DNA of 49,691 bases from Candidatus Yanofskyibacteriota bacterium (lineage in GTDB: Bacteria; Patescibacteriota; Minisyncoccia; 2-02-FULL-40-12; GWA2-44-9): contig JADLBM010000024.1 in the NCBI GenBank assembly GCA_020847715.1, positions 1 to 49,691 of the forward strand. The letters run 5' to 3'. The notes under the pieces are model-generated. The model saw only the letters and a list, made by a program, of their open reading frames with translations. It was not told the DNA's origin and searched no databases. The translations under genes were made by a program, and so were the position numbers. Numbering within the stretch: the stretch's first letter is position 1; every line of letters starts with the position of its first letter. Positions 24,307 to 33,118 of this stretch are shown piece by piece.

Positions 24307-25089
24307 ATGGCGCTTTCTATTGCTCGATCGGTCGCATGGCTTCGTGGGGCTAAGGGGCGCGCTCGTCGTATGGTGGTGCACGCGCTTCGGGTGAGCGTGT
24401 TGGTGGCAACCGCCGTAGCGTTGGTCGGGCCGCTGACCTACGACGAACATGCGCATGCGGCGCTCAACGGAGCCGCGCTTCGATGGTCGTGGTGGGGCGA
24501 CCAGCTTCTTGGTTTCGATATGACCGCTCCGCGGCAGAATCTTTTCTCGTTGGTGCGAGACCTCGACCGAGTCGTCGTAATTGTCGATCATGGGAACACG
24601 CACCGCTCCCTCATGCTGGGCGTTGCGAATTTCATTTCACACGGGGGGATGCGCACGGTTGGCGATGTTGTGCGCTGGTTCGACATTCCGCTGACAGCCC
24701 GACAGGCGCGGATGCTGCAGTTGTGTCGCACGCTCGATGCCCTTCGTGAAGGGGAGCAGCTTGTTGTGCAAGCAGACCCATATCAGTACGGGGTGGCATC
24801 GTGGTATGGTCCCGGGTTTCACGGACGACTTGCGGCATCGGGCGAAATCTACAACATGTATGCTCGCACTGCGGCGCACCGCACGCTTCCACTTCAGTCG
24901 GTGGTGCGTGTCGTGAGTCAACGGACCGGACGGAGCACGGTGGTGCGCATCAACGATCGCGGTCCCTATGTGGACGGGCGCATCATCGACATGAGCTACG
25001 ACTCGAAGCAGTCGATGGGGATGGGCGACCTCGCCGCCGTCTACCTTGAGCGCATCGATCCGACGGCGCTCAAGGGCGAGTGTCCTTAG
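24307..25089 (+). CDS. RlpA-like exported protein with double-psi beta-barrel
   Basis: 260 aa. A long N-terminus with a hydrophobic signal/anchor (about 27-43) ends near AHAALNG. The C-terminal domain (about 160-255) is the RlpA barrel: YGVASWYGPGFHGRLAASGE, NDRGPYVDGRIIDMSY. In RlpA the His/Asp pair in this barrel cleaves naked glycan strands at the septum. The middle region (about 60-150) has no recognised fold. Fits with ftsB and ftsEX as cell-wall/division functions. Its stop overlaps the convergent methyltransferase by 4 nt. Confidence 0.88.
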   Translation: MALSIARSVAWLRGAKGRARRMVVHALRVSVLVATAVALVGPLTYDEHAHAALNGAALRWSWWGDQLLGFDMTAPRQNLFSLVRDLDRVVVIVDHGNTHRSLMLGVANFISHGGMRTVGDVVRWFDIPLTARQARMLQLCRTLDALREGEQLVVQADPYQYGVASWYGPGFHGRLAASGEIYNMYARTAAHRTLPLQSVVRVVSQRTGRSTVVRINDRGPYVDGRIIDMSYDSKQSMGMGDLAAVYLERIDPTALKGECP

Positions 25090-25844
25090 GCTTTCAGTCG
25101 AAAAATGATGAACTGCGGAATCTTCTGGTGCGCGAGCCAGAAGTTTTTCTTTTTCGCCTTTGCCGTATCAGTCGGGAGCGGCTCGATGATATCGAGGATG
25201 GTGCAGCCGGAGTTGCGGATGTCTTGCCAGAGTGCGCTGAACGGACGGTGCCAGAACGAAACGGGGATCCTATTGAAGAATACCTCATTGAGCTGACGGG
25301 GGGTTAGGTAGTCCCCATGAATCTCGGCGTCCTCTTTACCCCACAGCTCATACGACAATCGGTAGCTGAAATGATCTTTCTCGCGCGTTTTTTCCATGCC
25401 CCACTTTACGGGGTGGTGGACCGAGAGCAGAATCTCACTTCCTTGCGTAAGACACGCGCGGATCCTTCGGAGCGAGTCGGTCCACGAGGGGAGGTAGTGA
25501 AAGACGAGACTGGAGTATGCGAAATCAAAGGAGTCGGGAGGGTATGCGAGGTGCTCTGCGTCGCCGACCTCGAATGTGATGTCCTGCCACGTTGCGCGGG
25601 CAATCTCGATGAGGCCCGCAGAGCGGTCGATGCCGGTGACGGCGGCCGCTCCGCGATCCTTCAGGGTGCGGCATTCTTCGCCGCTCCCGCAGCCGATGCA
25701 GAGTACGCGCTTTCCGGTGAGGTCGGGAAGCGATGCGTACATCGCAGGCTTCTCGATATACTCATGGGACATGTTCTCTCCGCTGCGCGCTTGCCGCGCC
25801 CACGCATCGGCATGGCGAGAGAATGTATCGCGGTCGTCGCTCAT
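25086..25844 (-). CDS. Class I SAM-dependent methyltransferase
   Basis: 252 aa. SAM-binding motif I VLCIGCGSGEECRTL, acidic loop GIDRSAGLIEIAR, motif II-like FEVGDAEHLAYPPDSFDFAYS and SLVFHYLP, all of the Methyltransf_11 type. Its ATG overlaps the ruvA stop (ATGA), so it is translated with ruvA. Substrate unknown; the family includes ubiquinone/menaquinone and small-molecule methylases. Confidence 0.93.
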   Translation of the reverse strand: MSDDRDTFSRHADAWARQARSGENMSHEYIEKPAMYASLPDLTGKRVLCIGCGSGEECRTLKDRGAAAVTGIDRSAGLIEIARATWQDITFEVGDAEHLAYPPDSFDFAYSSLVFHYLPSWTDSLRRIRACLTQGSEILLSVHHPVKWGMEKTREKDHFSYRLSYELWGKEDAEIHGDYLTPRQLNEVFFNRIPVSFWHRPFSALWQDIRNSGCTILDIIEPLPTDTAKAKKKNFWLAHQKIPQFIIFRLKA

Positions 25845-26425
25845 TTCTTTGCGAGAAGCTGGAGTGCTTTCCGGACGCGATCGCCGAGGTCGGCGGCATC
25901 CTTGACCTGCTTGAGTGCCTCTTTGGCCTGCGTTTGTGTGTAGCCGAGCGATACGAGCGCTTCTTGCGCCTGCGCTTCCATGTCGAGTGCCCCCAAGTCG
26001 GTTCCGGTGGCGTCGATGTAGTCGAGTTTGCCCTGCAGTTCAACGACGAGTCGTTGGGCAGTCTTCAGGCCGAGGCCGGATATTTTGCGGAGTGCCTGCG
26101 GGTCTTCGCCCGCGACGGCCTCCTTCAGGTGGCGTGGTTCGACGGTGCTCAGCACTTGGAGCGCGGTCTTTGGGCCAAGTCCGCTCACGGAGGTAAGGAG
26201 GCGGAAGAGCTCCAGATCTTCGGTGCGGGTGAAGCCGTAAAGGTCGAAGGTGCCCTCGCGCATGTTCAATTTCGAGTACACGAACACCTTGACGCCCTCT
26301 TGATTCTCTGATAAACTGGCCAGTATTTTCGGGAGCAGTGTGATGGGGTACCCTATACCCCCTGCGGCCACGATAGCCTGCTTTTCGCCGATATGGACGA
26401 CCGTTCCTTCGATGTAGCCGATCAT
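25841..26425 (-). CDS. ruvA: Holliday junction DNA helicase subunit RuvA
   Basis: 194 aa, normal length. Starts MIGYIEGTVV at ATG 26425, the conserved RuvA N-terminus; the longer frame would run over uvrB. OB fold (1-65), two HhH motifs around LLTSVSGLGPKTAL and LRKISGLGLKTAQRL, and a C-terminal UBA-like domain III (EALVSLGYTQTQAKEAL). RuvA tetramers bind four-way junctions and load RuvB. Divergent from uvrB. Confidence 0.97.
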   Translation of the reverse strand: MIGYIEGTVVHIGEKQAIVAAGGIGYPITLLPKILASLSENQEGVKVFVYSKLNMREGTFDLYGFTRTEDLELFRLLTSVSGLGPKTALQVLSTVEPRHLKEAVAGEDPQALRKISGLGLKTAQRLVVELQGKLDYIDATGTDLGALDMEAQAQEALVSLGYTQTQAKEALKQVKDAADLGDRVRKALQLLAKK

Positions 26426-26435
26426 AGATAGGGAA

Positions 26436-26441
26436 ACGATA
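26436..26441 (-). promoter_or_regulatory. Extended -10 promoter of ruvA
   Basis: Minus sense TGG-TATCGT, 10 nt before the ruvA ATG. No Shine-Dalgarno. Confidence 0.5.
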
Positions 26442-26456
26442 CCACATTCTTCCGCC

Positions 26457-28478
26457 ATGGCCACGTTCAAACTCGCATCAACATTCCAGCCGGCGGGCGA
26501 CCAGCCTGAGGCCATTGAAAAGCTCACGAGTGGGCTGAAGCGTGGCGCGAAGAATCAGGTGCTCCTCGGCGTTACCGGAAGCGGGAAGACCTACACGATG
26601 GCGAATGTCATCGCAAGCTACGGGCGGCCGACCCTTATCATCTCGCACAACAAGACGCTTGCCGCACAGCTGTACCGCGAGTTCAAGGAGTTCTTCCCGA
26701 ATAACGCAGTGCACTACTTTGTCTCGTATTTCGATTACTACCAGCCAGAGGCATACCTGCCATCGAGCGACACATTTATCGAGAAGGACTCCAAGGTGAA
26801 CGAAGAGATTGACCGCCTGCGGCATGCCGCGACGCAGGCACTCATGAGTCGTGATGACGTTATTATCATTGCGTCGGTGTCGTGTATCTACAACCTTGGC
26901 AACCCGGAAGACTACCGGCAAATGGGCCTGGAGCTGTTCGAGGGGAAGAAGTTGTCGTCCAGCGAGCTAGTACGGCACCTGACGCGCCTGCAGTACGGAC
27001 ACGAGATTGAGCTCAAGCGTGCATGCTTCCGAAAGACGCACGACGAGGTGGAGATTGTGAGTCCGTCCGCGACCGAGGTGCGACGCATTAAGTTCAAGGG
27101 CGACAAGATTGTGAGTATGTCGCTCGCGGACATTGAAGACCCCGAGGAGCTGGAGACCGGTAATCCGCGGTTCGAGAAGGTCGTCGAGACTACCATTTTC
27201 CCTGCAAAGTACTGGACCACGACCGATGCGAAGGTGGCGCTTGCAGCGGAGAACATCAAGAGCGAGCTCGAGAAGCATTTGAAGACGCTCAAGAAGCGAA
27301 AGAAGTTCGACGAATTGGCGCGTCTGCGTGAGCGTACACTCTATGATTTGGACATGATGCGACAGACGGGCTACTGCTTCGGTATCGAAAACTACTCGCG
27401 CCACCTCGACTTCCGCAAGCCAGGCCAGCCTCCGTTCACGCTCGTGGACTACTTCAAGAGTAAAGGGGAATTCCTCACTATCATCGATGAGTCGCACATC
27501 TCGCTCCCGCAGCTACAGGGGATGTTCAATGGTGACCACGCCCGCAAGACGACACTGGTCGAATACGGATGGCGCTTGCCGTCGGCTATCGACAACCGTC
27601 CGCTGCGGTTCGACGAGTTCAAGAAGCTTTTGCAGAAGACTATCTATGTGTCGGCAACGCCGGGGGCGTACGAGCTGAAGGTGGCGGGGAAGACGAATAT
27701 TACCGAGCAGGTCGTGCGGCCGACGGGGCTTTTGGACCCGACGGTCGAGATTCATCCGACCGAGGACCAGATTGAGCACCTGCTCGAGCAGATTCATCTC
27801 CGCATTGGCGCAGGGGAGCGCGTCATCGTGACGACGCTGACCAAGCGTATGGCGGAAGATTTGGCGGAGCACCTTGCCGCGAACGGCATCAAGGTGAACT
27901 ATTTGCACTCCGAGATTAAAACGCTCGACCGTCTGAAGATTCTGAAGGACTTCCGGCTCGGCCATCACGAAGTACTGGTGGGGGTCAACTTGCTTCGAGA
28001 GGGGCTGGATATGCCCGAGGTGTCGCTCATCGCCATTATGGACGCCGACAAAGAGGGATTCCTTCGCAACACGACGACGCTTATTCAGACGATGGGCCGT
28101 GCAGCGCGCAATGAGAATGGACATGTCATTCTGTATGCCGACAAGGCGACGCGGAGCATTCGAGCCGCCGTGGACGAGACAAATCGCCGTCGCGCGAAGC
28201 AGGAGTTGTACAACAAGGAGCGCGGCATCGTGCCGAAGACCATCAAGAAGGCCATCGGGAACAGCTTCAGCTTGCCGGTCTCGAAGACGTCATCCTCCGG
28301 AGGACGGCGGAATCGCTACGGACGGGAAGAGGAGCCCGTGTTTGTCCCGGGCGTTGGTCGCAAGGCGAATCAAATCGCGACTCTCAACAAAATGATGGAG
28401 CGCGCCATTCGGAAGCTCGACTACGAGCAGGCGCTCCTGTTGCGCGAGCAAATCCAGAAGTTGAAGCACAGTGAGTAG
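26457..28478 (+). CDS. uvrB: Excinuclease ABC subunit B
   Basis: 673 aa, normal length. Damage-verifying helicase of nucleotide excision repair. Walker A GVTGSGKT (residues 38-45), the beta-hairpin region [20 protein letters not shown], Walker B-like [11 protein letters not shown], helicase motifs [14 protein letters not shown] and QTMGRAARN, and the C-terminal UVR motif ([20 protein letters not shown]). uvrA and uvrC are not in the window. Starts 31 nt from the divergent ruvA start. Confidence 0.98.
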   Translation: MATFKLASTFQPAGDQPEAIEKLTSGLKRGAKNQVLLGVTGSGKTYTMANVIASYGRPTLIISHNKTLAAQLYREFKEFFPNNAVHYFVSYFDYYQPEAYLPSSDTFIEKDSKVNEEIDRLRHAATQALMSRDDVIIIASVSCIYNLGNPEDYRQMGLELFEGKKLSSSELVRHLTRLQYGHEIELKRACFRKTHDEVEIVSPSATEVRRIKFKGDKIVSMSLADIEDPEELETGNPRFEKVVETTIFPAKYWTTTDAKVALAAENIKSELEKHLKTLKKRKKFDELARLRERTLYDLDMMRQTGYCFGIENYSRHLDFRKPGQPPFTLVDYFKSKGEFLTIIDESHISLPQLQGMFNGDHARKTTLVEYGWRLPSAIDNRPLRFDEFKKLLQKTIYVSATPGAYELKVAGKTNITEQVVRPTGLLDPTVEIHPTEDQIEHLLEQIHLRIGAGERVIVTTLTKRMAEDLAEHLAANGIKVNYLHSEIKTLDRLKILKDFRLGHHEVLVGVNLLREGLDMPEVSLIAIMDADKEGFLRNTTTLIQTMGRAARNENGHVILYADKATRSIRAAVDETNRRRAKQELYNKERGIVPKTIKKAIGNSFSLPVSKTSSSGGRRNRYGREEEPVFVPGVGRKANQIATLNKMMERAIRKLDYEQALLLREQIQKLKHSE

Positions 28479-28511
28479 CGCTCTCGTATGCTGTTCTAGT
28501 CGGTATTGTTT

Positions 28512-28704
28512 CCGCTCCGCGCTCCCTCCCCACTCGTGCCTCGTTCTCTGCGCTCCCGGCGGGTCCGCCTGCCCGTGCGGGACAGCGACGGGGAACCCGG
28601 TGCAGACACCTCCCGTCGCTGTCATACCGCACGGGCATCGGCGCACCCTGCTCGCTGAGCGTTCACTCGGGCTATCTCGCGGGGAGGGAGCCGCTGCGCT
28701 GACG
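28512..28704. repeat. Palindromic intergenic element D
   Basis: CCGCTCCGC (28512-28520) is followed by an outer stem GCTCCCTCCCC (28521-28531) / GGGGAGGGAGC (28681-28691) and an inner stem of 23 bp: TGCCCGTGCGG plus GACAGCGACGGG (28570-28592) with CCCGTCGCTGTC, a 3-nt ATA bulge and CCGCACGGGCA (28612-28637). It ends with GCTGCGCTGACG (28693-28704). The two flanking blocks recur around a different stem at 39469-39541 (element C). Confidence 0.65.
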
Positions 28705-28766
28705 CGCCCTGTGTCGCGTGTTCTGCGGAAGGTGGGGCGGGTGGCGGGGAGGTGAGTGACGGCGAA

Positions 28767-28794
28767 CAAAAATCGCCGCCCGGGAGGGGCGGCG
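28767..28794 (-). terminator. Minus-strand terminator
   Basis: Minus sense CGCCGCCC / GGGCGGCG with 5-nt loop, followed by ATTTTTG. Ends the gene at 28801-29265. Confidence 0.85.
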
Positions 28795-28800
28795 CGGTGA

Positions 28801-29265
28801 CTACCAGACGGCGTAGACGTCGAACTTCAGGAAGTAAGAGTCCCAGTCTTCACGAAAGACGATACGGAGCTTCCGTGCCTCAAAATACTGACAGGCTTTT
28901 CGCTGGGACTCCGAGAGCCCTGCCTCGGGGTTCAGTGCTGTGGAGGGATGAATCGCGAAGAGCTTGATGCGGCGGATGCCGGATCCTGCACGATCGAGCA
29001 TCTGCTCGCTCTTCTTGCGGATAAACTCCTCCGAGGCCGCGTCTTCACGCAAGATTCGGTACTCCAGCGGGACGACATGTTCCCGCTTGTTGCTTTTCTG
29101 CACGAGCGACCGGAGCGAACGGCGAGTGAGCTTGGCGATGTCTTCGTTCAGTCTCGCCTCACGGGCGGCGTGGGCCGCGGTCCCGTGCACGGGGCATTTG
29201 GGGTCTGTGAAACCGGGGCTTCCATTGCAGCTTGGGCCGAAACAGTGGCCGCAGGTTGGGTCCAT
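28801..29265 (-). CDS. Cys-rich hypothetical protein (154 aa)
   Basis: ATG 29265 with GGAGG five bases upstream. The N-terminus has six Cys and two His within 30 residues (DPTCGHCFGPSC, KCPVH), a likely zinc-binding head. The rest is basic and helical and ends in an alpha/beta segment (KLRIVFREDWDSYFLKF). The promoter (29297-29324) is separate from rpsT, which is divergent. Function unknown. Confidence 0.75.
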   Translation of the reverse strand: MDPTCGHCFGPSCNGSPGFTDPKCPVHGTAAHAAREARLNEDIAKLTRRSLRSLVQKSNKREHVVPLEYRILREDAASEEFIRKKSEQMLDRAGSGIRRIKLFAIHPSTALNPEAGLSESQRKACQYFEARKLRIVFREDWDSYFLKFDVYAVW

Positions 29266-29296
29266 GACAACCTCCACTTGCAAAAAGAACGGGAAT

Positions 29297-29324
29297 ACTA
29301 TATCATCTTTGGGCATTACATCAA
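29297..29324 (-). promoter_or_regulatory. Promoter of the Cys-rich gene
   Basis: Minus sense TTGATG (29319-29324), 16-bp spacer, TGA-TATAGT (-10 at 29297-29302). Confidence 0.7.
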
Positions 29325-29327
29325 GCC

Positions 29328-29591
29328 ATGGCGAATACCAAATCAGCTATCAAAGCCAATCGTCAGTCCATCAAACGGCGCGCCCGCAACCTTGCCAAAA
29401 AGCAGGGCTACAAGGTCGCCGTGAAGGAGTTCCGCAAGACCGCTCCGACCAGCCCGAAGGGTGCCGCGGAGATGCTCGCCCAGCTCCAGCAGAAGCTCGA
29501 TAAGGCGGCAAAGGCGGGGGTCATTAAGAAGAACAAGGCGGCCCGGCTCAAGAGCAAGGCGGCCAAGCTTCTCGCGAAGTCCTCGAAATAA
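29328..29591 (+). CDS. rpsT: 30S ribosomal protein S20
   Basis: 87 aa. The lysine-rich three-helix sequence with MANTKSAIKANRQSIKRRAR and the C-terminal KNKAARLKSKAAKLL match S20 (usual 80-90 aa), which binds the 5' and 3' minor domains of 16S rRNA early in 30S assembly. Monocistronic with a strong terminator. A TTACAT 6 nt before the ATG is a candidate leaderless -10. Confidence 0.96.
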   Translation: MANTKSAIKANRQSIKRRARNLAKKQGYKVAVKEFRKTAPTSPKGAAEMLAQLQQKLDKAAKAGVIKKNKAARLKSKAAKLLAKSSK

Positions 29592-29594
29592 CCA

Positions 29595-29626
29595 AACGCC
29601 CCACGCGGGGCGTTTGTGTTTTTGGT
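29595..29626 (+). terminator. Terminator of rpsT
   Basis: AAACGCCCC / GGGGCGTTT, loop ACGC, followed by GTGTTTTT. Confidence 0.9.
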
Positions 29627-29630
29627 ACAA

Positions 29631-29654
29631 AAAGCCGGCTCTTGCGAGCCGGCG
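29631..29654 (-). terminator. Minus-strand terminator
   Basis: GCCGGCTC / GAGCCGGC with 4-nt loop; minus sense followed by T5. Ends the beta-barrel-like gene. Confidence 0.85.
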
Positions 29655-29659
29655 CGGGG

Positions 29660-30682
29660 CTAGAAGCCGACGACGAAGCCTCCGAAGATGTACCAGCGTT
29701 CCATCTCAGCGGTGAGCTGCACAGTGCCGTAGGGAGTTTCCGGAGAGAAACTCACCCCGTTGCTATCGAAGGCGTACCGCCCCTGAACGAAGATGCCGAG
29801 CGGGCCGTCGTCTCTGTAGTCGCTGGCCCGGATGCCGGCAATTCGGAGGTCGAGTCCCACGAAAGACTGCCAGCTGTGCGCATAGGTGACGGAGCGCTGA
29901 CCGGAATCGCTGCCGGTCTCGGTGCGGAGGTCGGCCATGCCGTTGGAAAATCCGCCAGCGAGCTCTTCGGCCACGAAGTGGGTGTACACGGAGTCCCGCT
30001 GGACGCTCCAGTGGCGGTTGCGCACTAGCGTGTACTGGACGCCCGCAACGGGGGAGAGTCCGATGAGGTGGTCGTCGAAGAGATCGACCTTCAGTGCCGC
30101 AGAGAGCGCGTGGCTGCGCATCTTGAACTCATCCTGCCGTGCGATGTATCGCCGGTCCATGCCGATGTGGAGGACCCGCGGCGGTAGGATGGCGACCTGG
30201 TCCACGCGCGTCACATTGATGAAGTCGCGGGTGTTGTCGAAGGCGAATCTCGCCTGACCTCCCATCAGGTATCCAGTCTGGAGCCAGAGGTTGCCCGAGA
30301 GGCGCGTGTCGACGCTCATGCTGAGCGCCGCCGATGGGCCATCGGTGCTGTCGGATGTCGACTGGCGTCCGTAGAGCAGGTAGGTGTCGCCGGGTTGGAT
30401 GTTGGGCCACGGGCCGCCCAGTATGTAGGCGTCGGCGTTCGCCCCCTGCGGAATGATGGGTGCTCGGGTGAACTTGTGGGACGCTTCGTCCAGCAGGCTG
30501 AAGATGGACGCTCCGCGGTTGTAGTTGAGCGTTGGGGCGGCGAAATGGGTCGCCAAGAGCGCGGACCCTCCTCCGACCGTGATGCGGACGCGAGTGTCTT
30601 TCGGCTTCTCCTGCTTCTTCTCTTCGGCCGAGAGCGGGAGAGCGAGTGCGAGCAGTGCGGCGACCAACATGCGGAAGCGCAT
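29660..30682 (-). CDS. Exported beta-barrel-like protein (340 aa)
   Basis: Signal peptide (about 1-19, ending ALPLSA) followed by a mature protein rich in alternating polar/hydrophobic strands (for example GNLWLQTGYLMGGQARFAF, VKDIN-type turns) and ending in FGGFVVGF with a terminal Phe. That is the look of a diderm outer-membrane barrel with a C-terminal beta-signal, unexpected if this is a CPR cell without a classical outer membrane. AAAGGA lies 7 nt before the ATG. Promoter at 30737-30765 shares an 11-bp motif with another minus-strand gene. No family assigned; a secreted beta-rich protein is the alternative. Confidence 0.75.
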   Translation of the reverse strand: MRFRMLVAALLALALPLSAEEKKQEKPKDTRVRITVGGGSALLATHFAAPTLNYNRGASIFSLLDEASHKFTRAPIIPQGANADAYILGGPWPNIQPGDTYLLYGRQSTSDSTDGPSAALSMSVDTRLSGNLWLQTGYLMGGQARFAFDNTRDFINVTRVDQVAILPPRVLHIGMDRRYIARQDEFKMRSHALSAALKVDLFDDHLIGLSPVAGVQYTLVRNRHWSVQRDSVYTHFVAEELAGGFSNGMADLRTETGSDSGQRSVTYAHSWQSFVGLDLRIAGIRASDYRDDGPLGIFVQGRYAFDSNGVSFSPETPYGTVQLTAEMERWYIFGGFVVGF

Positions 30683-30736
30683 GGGAGTTCCTTTCCATTC
30701 GGTGCGGCGGTTGTGGGATGACGAAGAGCTTGGCAG

Positions 30737-30765
30737 TATTTACCACATTAGTATGAATATGTCCA
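30737..30765 (-). promoter_or_regulatory. Promoter with shared TTCATACTAAT motif
   Basis: Minus sense TGGACA (30760-30765), 17-bp spacer, TGG-TAAATA (-10 at 30737-30742). The spacer contains TTCATACTAAT (30747-30757), also present in the spacer of the promoter at 44079-44108. Confidence 0.6.
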
Positions 30766-30801
30766 GTTTTGCTCGTATGCTAAAAATCGCATGATGCGAG
30801 C

Positions 30802-31893
30802 ATGGTGATGATTGCTCATCTCGATATGGACGCGTTCTTCGCCGCCATCGAAGAGCGCGATAACCCTCGTTGGAAGGGAATGCCTATTGTGGTGGGGTCG
30901 GACCCTCAGGAGGGACGCGGACGGGGAGTGGTGAGTACCGCAAACTACGCGGCGCGTAAGTACGGCATCCGTTCTGCGCTTCCCATCAGCACCGCATGGC
31001 GGCAAGCGCAGGAGGCACTGGCAAGGGGAGGGCCCGAGACCATTTTTCTTCCCGTGAACGGTCGCCGCTACGGCGACGTATCGCATCGCATTATGGAGAT
31101 TGTCGGGGCGCATGCCGCCGCGGTCGAACAGGCGAGTGTTGACGAGGCGTATCTTGACCTTTCTCACTTGAAAGACTGGCGAGCTGCCGAGGCGGCATGT
31201 CGGCGGCTGAAGCGCGAGATTCTGCGTGCGGAACGACTGACCTGCTCTATCGGCCTCGCCGCCAATAAGCTGGTCGCGAAGATCGCATCGGACTTCCAGA
31301 AGCCGGACGGACTGACCGTTGTGCGTCCGCGCGAAGCGATACGGTTCCTCGCTCCGCTCGATGTGCGTCGCATGCCCGGCATCGGGCCGAAAGCGGAGCA
31401 GGCGCTCAAGCGGGGCGGACACAATACTATCGGCGACCTCCAGCAGCTCACGGAGGCAGACCTCTGGGGCATGTTCGGAGAATGGGGGCTGGAGCTCTAC
31501 GAAATGGTACGGGGGCATGGGGAATCCGCATTGAGCGGGGAGTGGACGCCGAAGTCAATTGGTGAGCAGGAGACATTCGACGAAGATACACTCGACAGCC
31601 GATTTATTGGCGAGCGACTTGCGGCGATGTGTGCATCGGTTGCCGCACAGGTGCGCCGCGGAGGATTTACTGGATTTCGTCGGGTTGTGCTGACGGTGAG
31701 GTTCGCTGATTTTCGTACGGTCACTCGGAGTCACATGCTACCAATGTTGGAGCACACCGCGGGTACTTTGAAGACGGAGGCGCTTCGGCTGTTGCTTCCA
31801 TTCTTCGACCGTCGGGAAAATCCTCGGCGGAGCGCGCTTCGTCTCGTGGGTGTTCGTGTCGAGGAGCTCGAAGAAAAACCCCGCCGCGCTTAG
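30802..31893 (+). CDS. dinB: DNA polymerase IV (Y-family, DinB)
   Basis: 363 aa translesion polymerase. HLDMDAFFAAIEERDNP, the catalytic SVDEAYLDLS, and the thumb HhH LDVRRMPGIGPKAEQAL are intact; the little-finger domain follows. It lacks an obvious clamp-binding QLxLF end (the tail is LEEKPRRA). CATGAT 6 nt before the ATG is a weak leaderless -10. Overlaps the convergent 54-aa gene by 4 nt. Confidence 0.96.
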   Translation: MVMIAHLDMDAFFAAIEERDNPRWKGMPIVVGSDPQEGRGRGVVSTANYAARKYGIRSALPISTAWRQAQEALARGGPETIFLPVNGRRYGDVSHRIMEIVGAHAAAVEQASVDEAYLDLSHLKDWRAAEAACRRLKREILRAERLTCSIGLAANKLVAKIASDFQKPDGLTVVRPREAIRFLAPLDVRRMPGIGPKAEQALKRGGHNTIGDLQQLTEADLWGMFGEWGLELYEMVRGHGESALSGEWTPKSIGEQETFDEDTLDSRFIGERLAAMCASVAAQVRRGGFTGFRRVVLTVRFADFRTVTRSHMLPMLEHTAGTLKTEALRLLLPFFDRRENPRRSALRLVGVRVEELEEKPRRA

Positions 31894-32054
31894 CGATGGG
31901 GTTTGTGCGCCTTTTGGCGCTCTTCAAAATGCTCCTGATTCGCCGTCTTAATTGCCTCGAGATTGGCGTTGACCTTGCGGACCTCATCGAGGAGTTGGCG
32001 CAGGAGGACGTTCGTTTTGTCCAGTTTTGCCTCGATGCATGCGGTGCCGAGCAT
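31890..32054 (-). CDS. Small coiled-coil protein (54 aa)
   Basis: ATG 32054 is preceded by GGAGGT (3-nt spacing) and by an extended -10 TGG-TATACT (minus sense, 32073-32081), so both transcription and translation signals support it. The sequence is one helix with heptads (AKLDKTNVLLRQLLDEVRKV, then NLEAIKTANQ) and a basic tail. Longer upstream starts would cross the promoter. Function unknown. Confidence 0.65.
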   Translation of the reverse strand: MLGTACIEAKLDKTNVLLRQLLDEVRKVNANLEAIKTANQEHFEERQKAHKPHR

Positions 32055-32130
32055 GGGACCTCCGTTGTCTTCAGTATACCATGCCATCGGTACATTGCCC
32101 AGCCAGAAGCAGTGCGATACCATGAGGGTC

Positions 32131-33105
32131 ATGCAACGGGCGCTGGTATTCAGGAAGAGCCCTATCGTTATTGTGCGCAATTTCATTGCGCTGCAGTTTG
32201 CGTCCGCCGGACTCTACATGCTTGCGGGGTCATTGGTGTACTACGCTCGCATCTGGCGGGCACAGCCGCTCATCGGGACTATTCCGTTCGAGCTTGCACA
32301 GGCGGTGTTCGTATTTTTCGCTGAGGTCGCACTGATTCTCTACATTTTCTTCTCATGGCATCGACAGACTGTGCGGGTCTCCGGAGGTCAGCTTATCTAC
32401 GATCAAGGCATTCTGGTGCGCTCGCATACGGCGGTGCCGTTCGCTCGCATCGCGACCGTTTCATTTACGCAGAGTGTTCTCGGTCGACTCGCTCGGTATG
32501 GGACGATTGTAGTGAGGGATGCGAGCGGGGCGCTTCTGGTCCGTCTCTCGAGCATGTCGGAGCCGCAAGAATTCGTCGACCTGCTCACGGAACGCAAAGG
32601 CATTCGAACCGACGAAGACACCGAGCCGCTGCGGCTTGTTACTGAAGCCGAGCACGAACAGCTCGAGCGGAAAAGCACTCTTCGCTGGGATTTGCGAGCG
32701 GGTTCGGTCAATAAGGCGCTCGAGAAAGCCGCGCTGAAGACGGTTGCCGCATTCATGAATACAAAGGGTGGGAATCTCCTGCTTGGCGTTGATGACGAGG
32801 GCCAGGCGGTGGGCGTGCATCACGACATCGCGACGCTGGCTCGGAAGGATGTCGACGGATTTGAGAATCATTTTTCGAATCTCCTCGCCGCTATGGTGGG
32901 CCCGTCCTTCCGACAGTTCGTGACGCTCCGATCATTCACATATAACGAGAAAGCTTGTATGCTCGTGGCGGTTGCACCGGCAGACCGGCCGGTCTACCTG
33001 CGAGATCAGGAGGGTGAGGAGTTCTTCATTCGAACCGGCAACGGTACCACCTCGTTGAAGATGTCTGAGGCAAATGCTTACATCTCCACGCGGTTTTCTT
33101 CGTAA
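32131..33105 (+). CDS. Membrane PH-domain / AlbA_2 (Schlafen-like) fusion protein
   Basis: 324 aa. Two TM helices (about 16-38 and 52-75) and a bacterial PH-like domain (about 80-150; VRVSGGQLIYDQGILVRSHT) are followed by a C-terminal AlbA_2 domain (about 170-320) with ERKSTLRWDL, AAFMNTKGGNLLLGVDDEG and FFIRTGNGTTSLKM. AlbA_2 domains occur in Schlafen-type RNases and putative transcription regulators. The membrane fusion is unusual. Start chosen at ATG 32131, 7 nt after TACCAT. Followed by the cyclophilin gene after 13 nt. Confidence 0.85.
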   Translation: MQRALVFRKSPIVIVRNFIALQFASAGLYMLAGSLVYYARIWRAQPLIGTIPFELAQAVFVFFAEVALILYIFFSWHRQTVRVSGGQLIYDQGILVRSHTAVPFARIATVSFTQSVLGRLARYGTIVVRDASGALLVRLSSMSEPQEFVDLLTERKGIRTDEDTEPLRLVTEAEHEQLERKSTLRWDLRAGSVNKALEKAALKTVAAFMNTKGGNLLLGVDDEGQAVGVHHDIATLARKDVDGFENHFSNLLAAMVGPSFRQFVTLRSFTYNEKACMLVAVAPADRPVYLRDQEGEEFFIRTGNGTTSLKMSEANAYISTRFSS

Positions 33106-33118
33106 TCACTTCACCACT

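Larger units (their letters stand above)
28479..28800. other. Intergenic region holding palindromic element D
   Basis: About 320 bases without a credible gene. It is filled by a large GC-rich palindromic element (28512-28704) and a minus-strand terminator (28767-28794). No promoter is evident. Confidence 0.7.
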
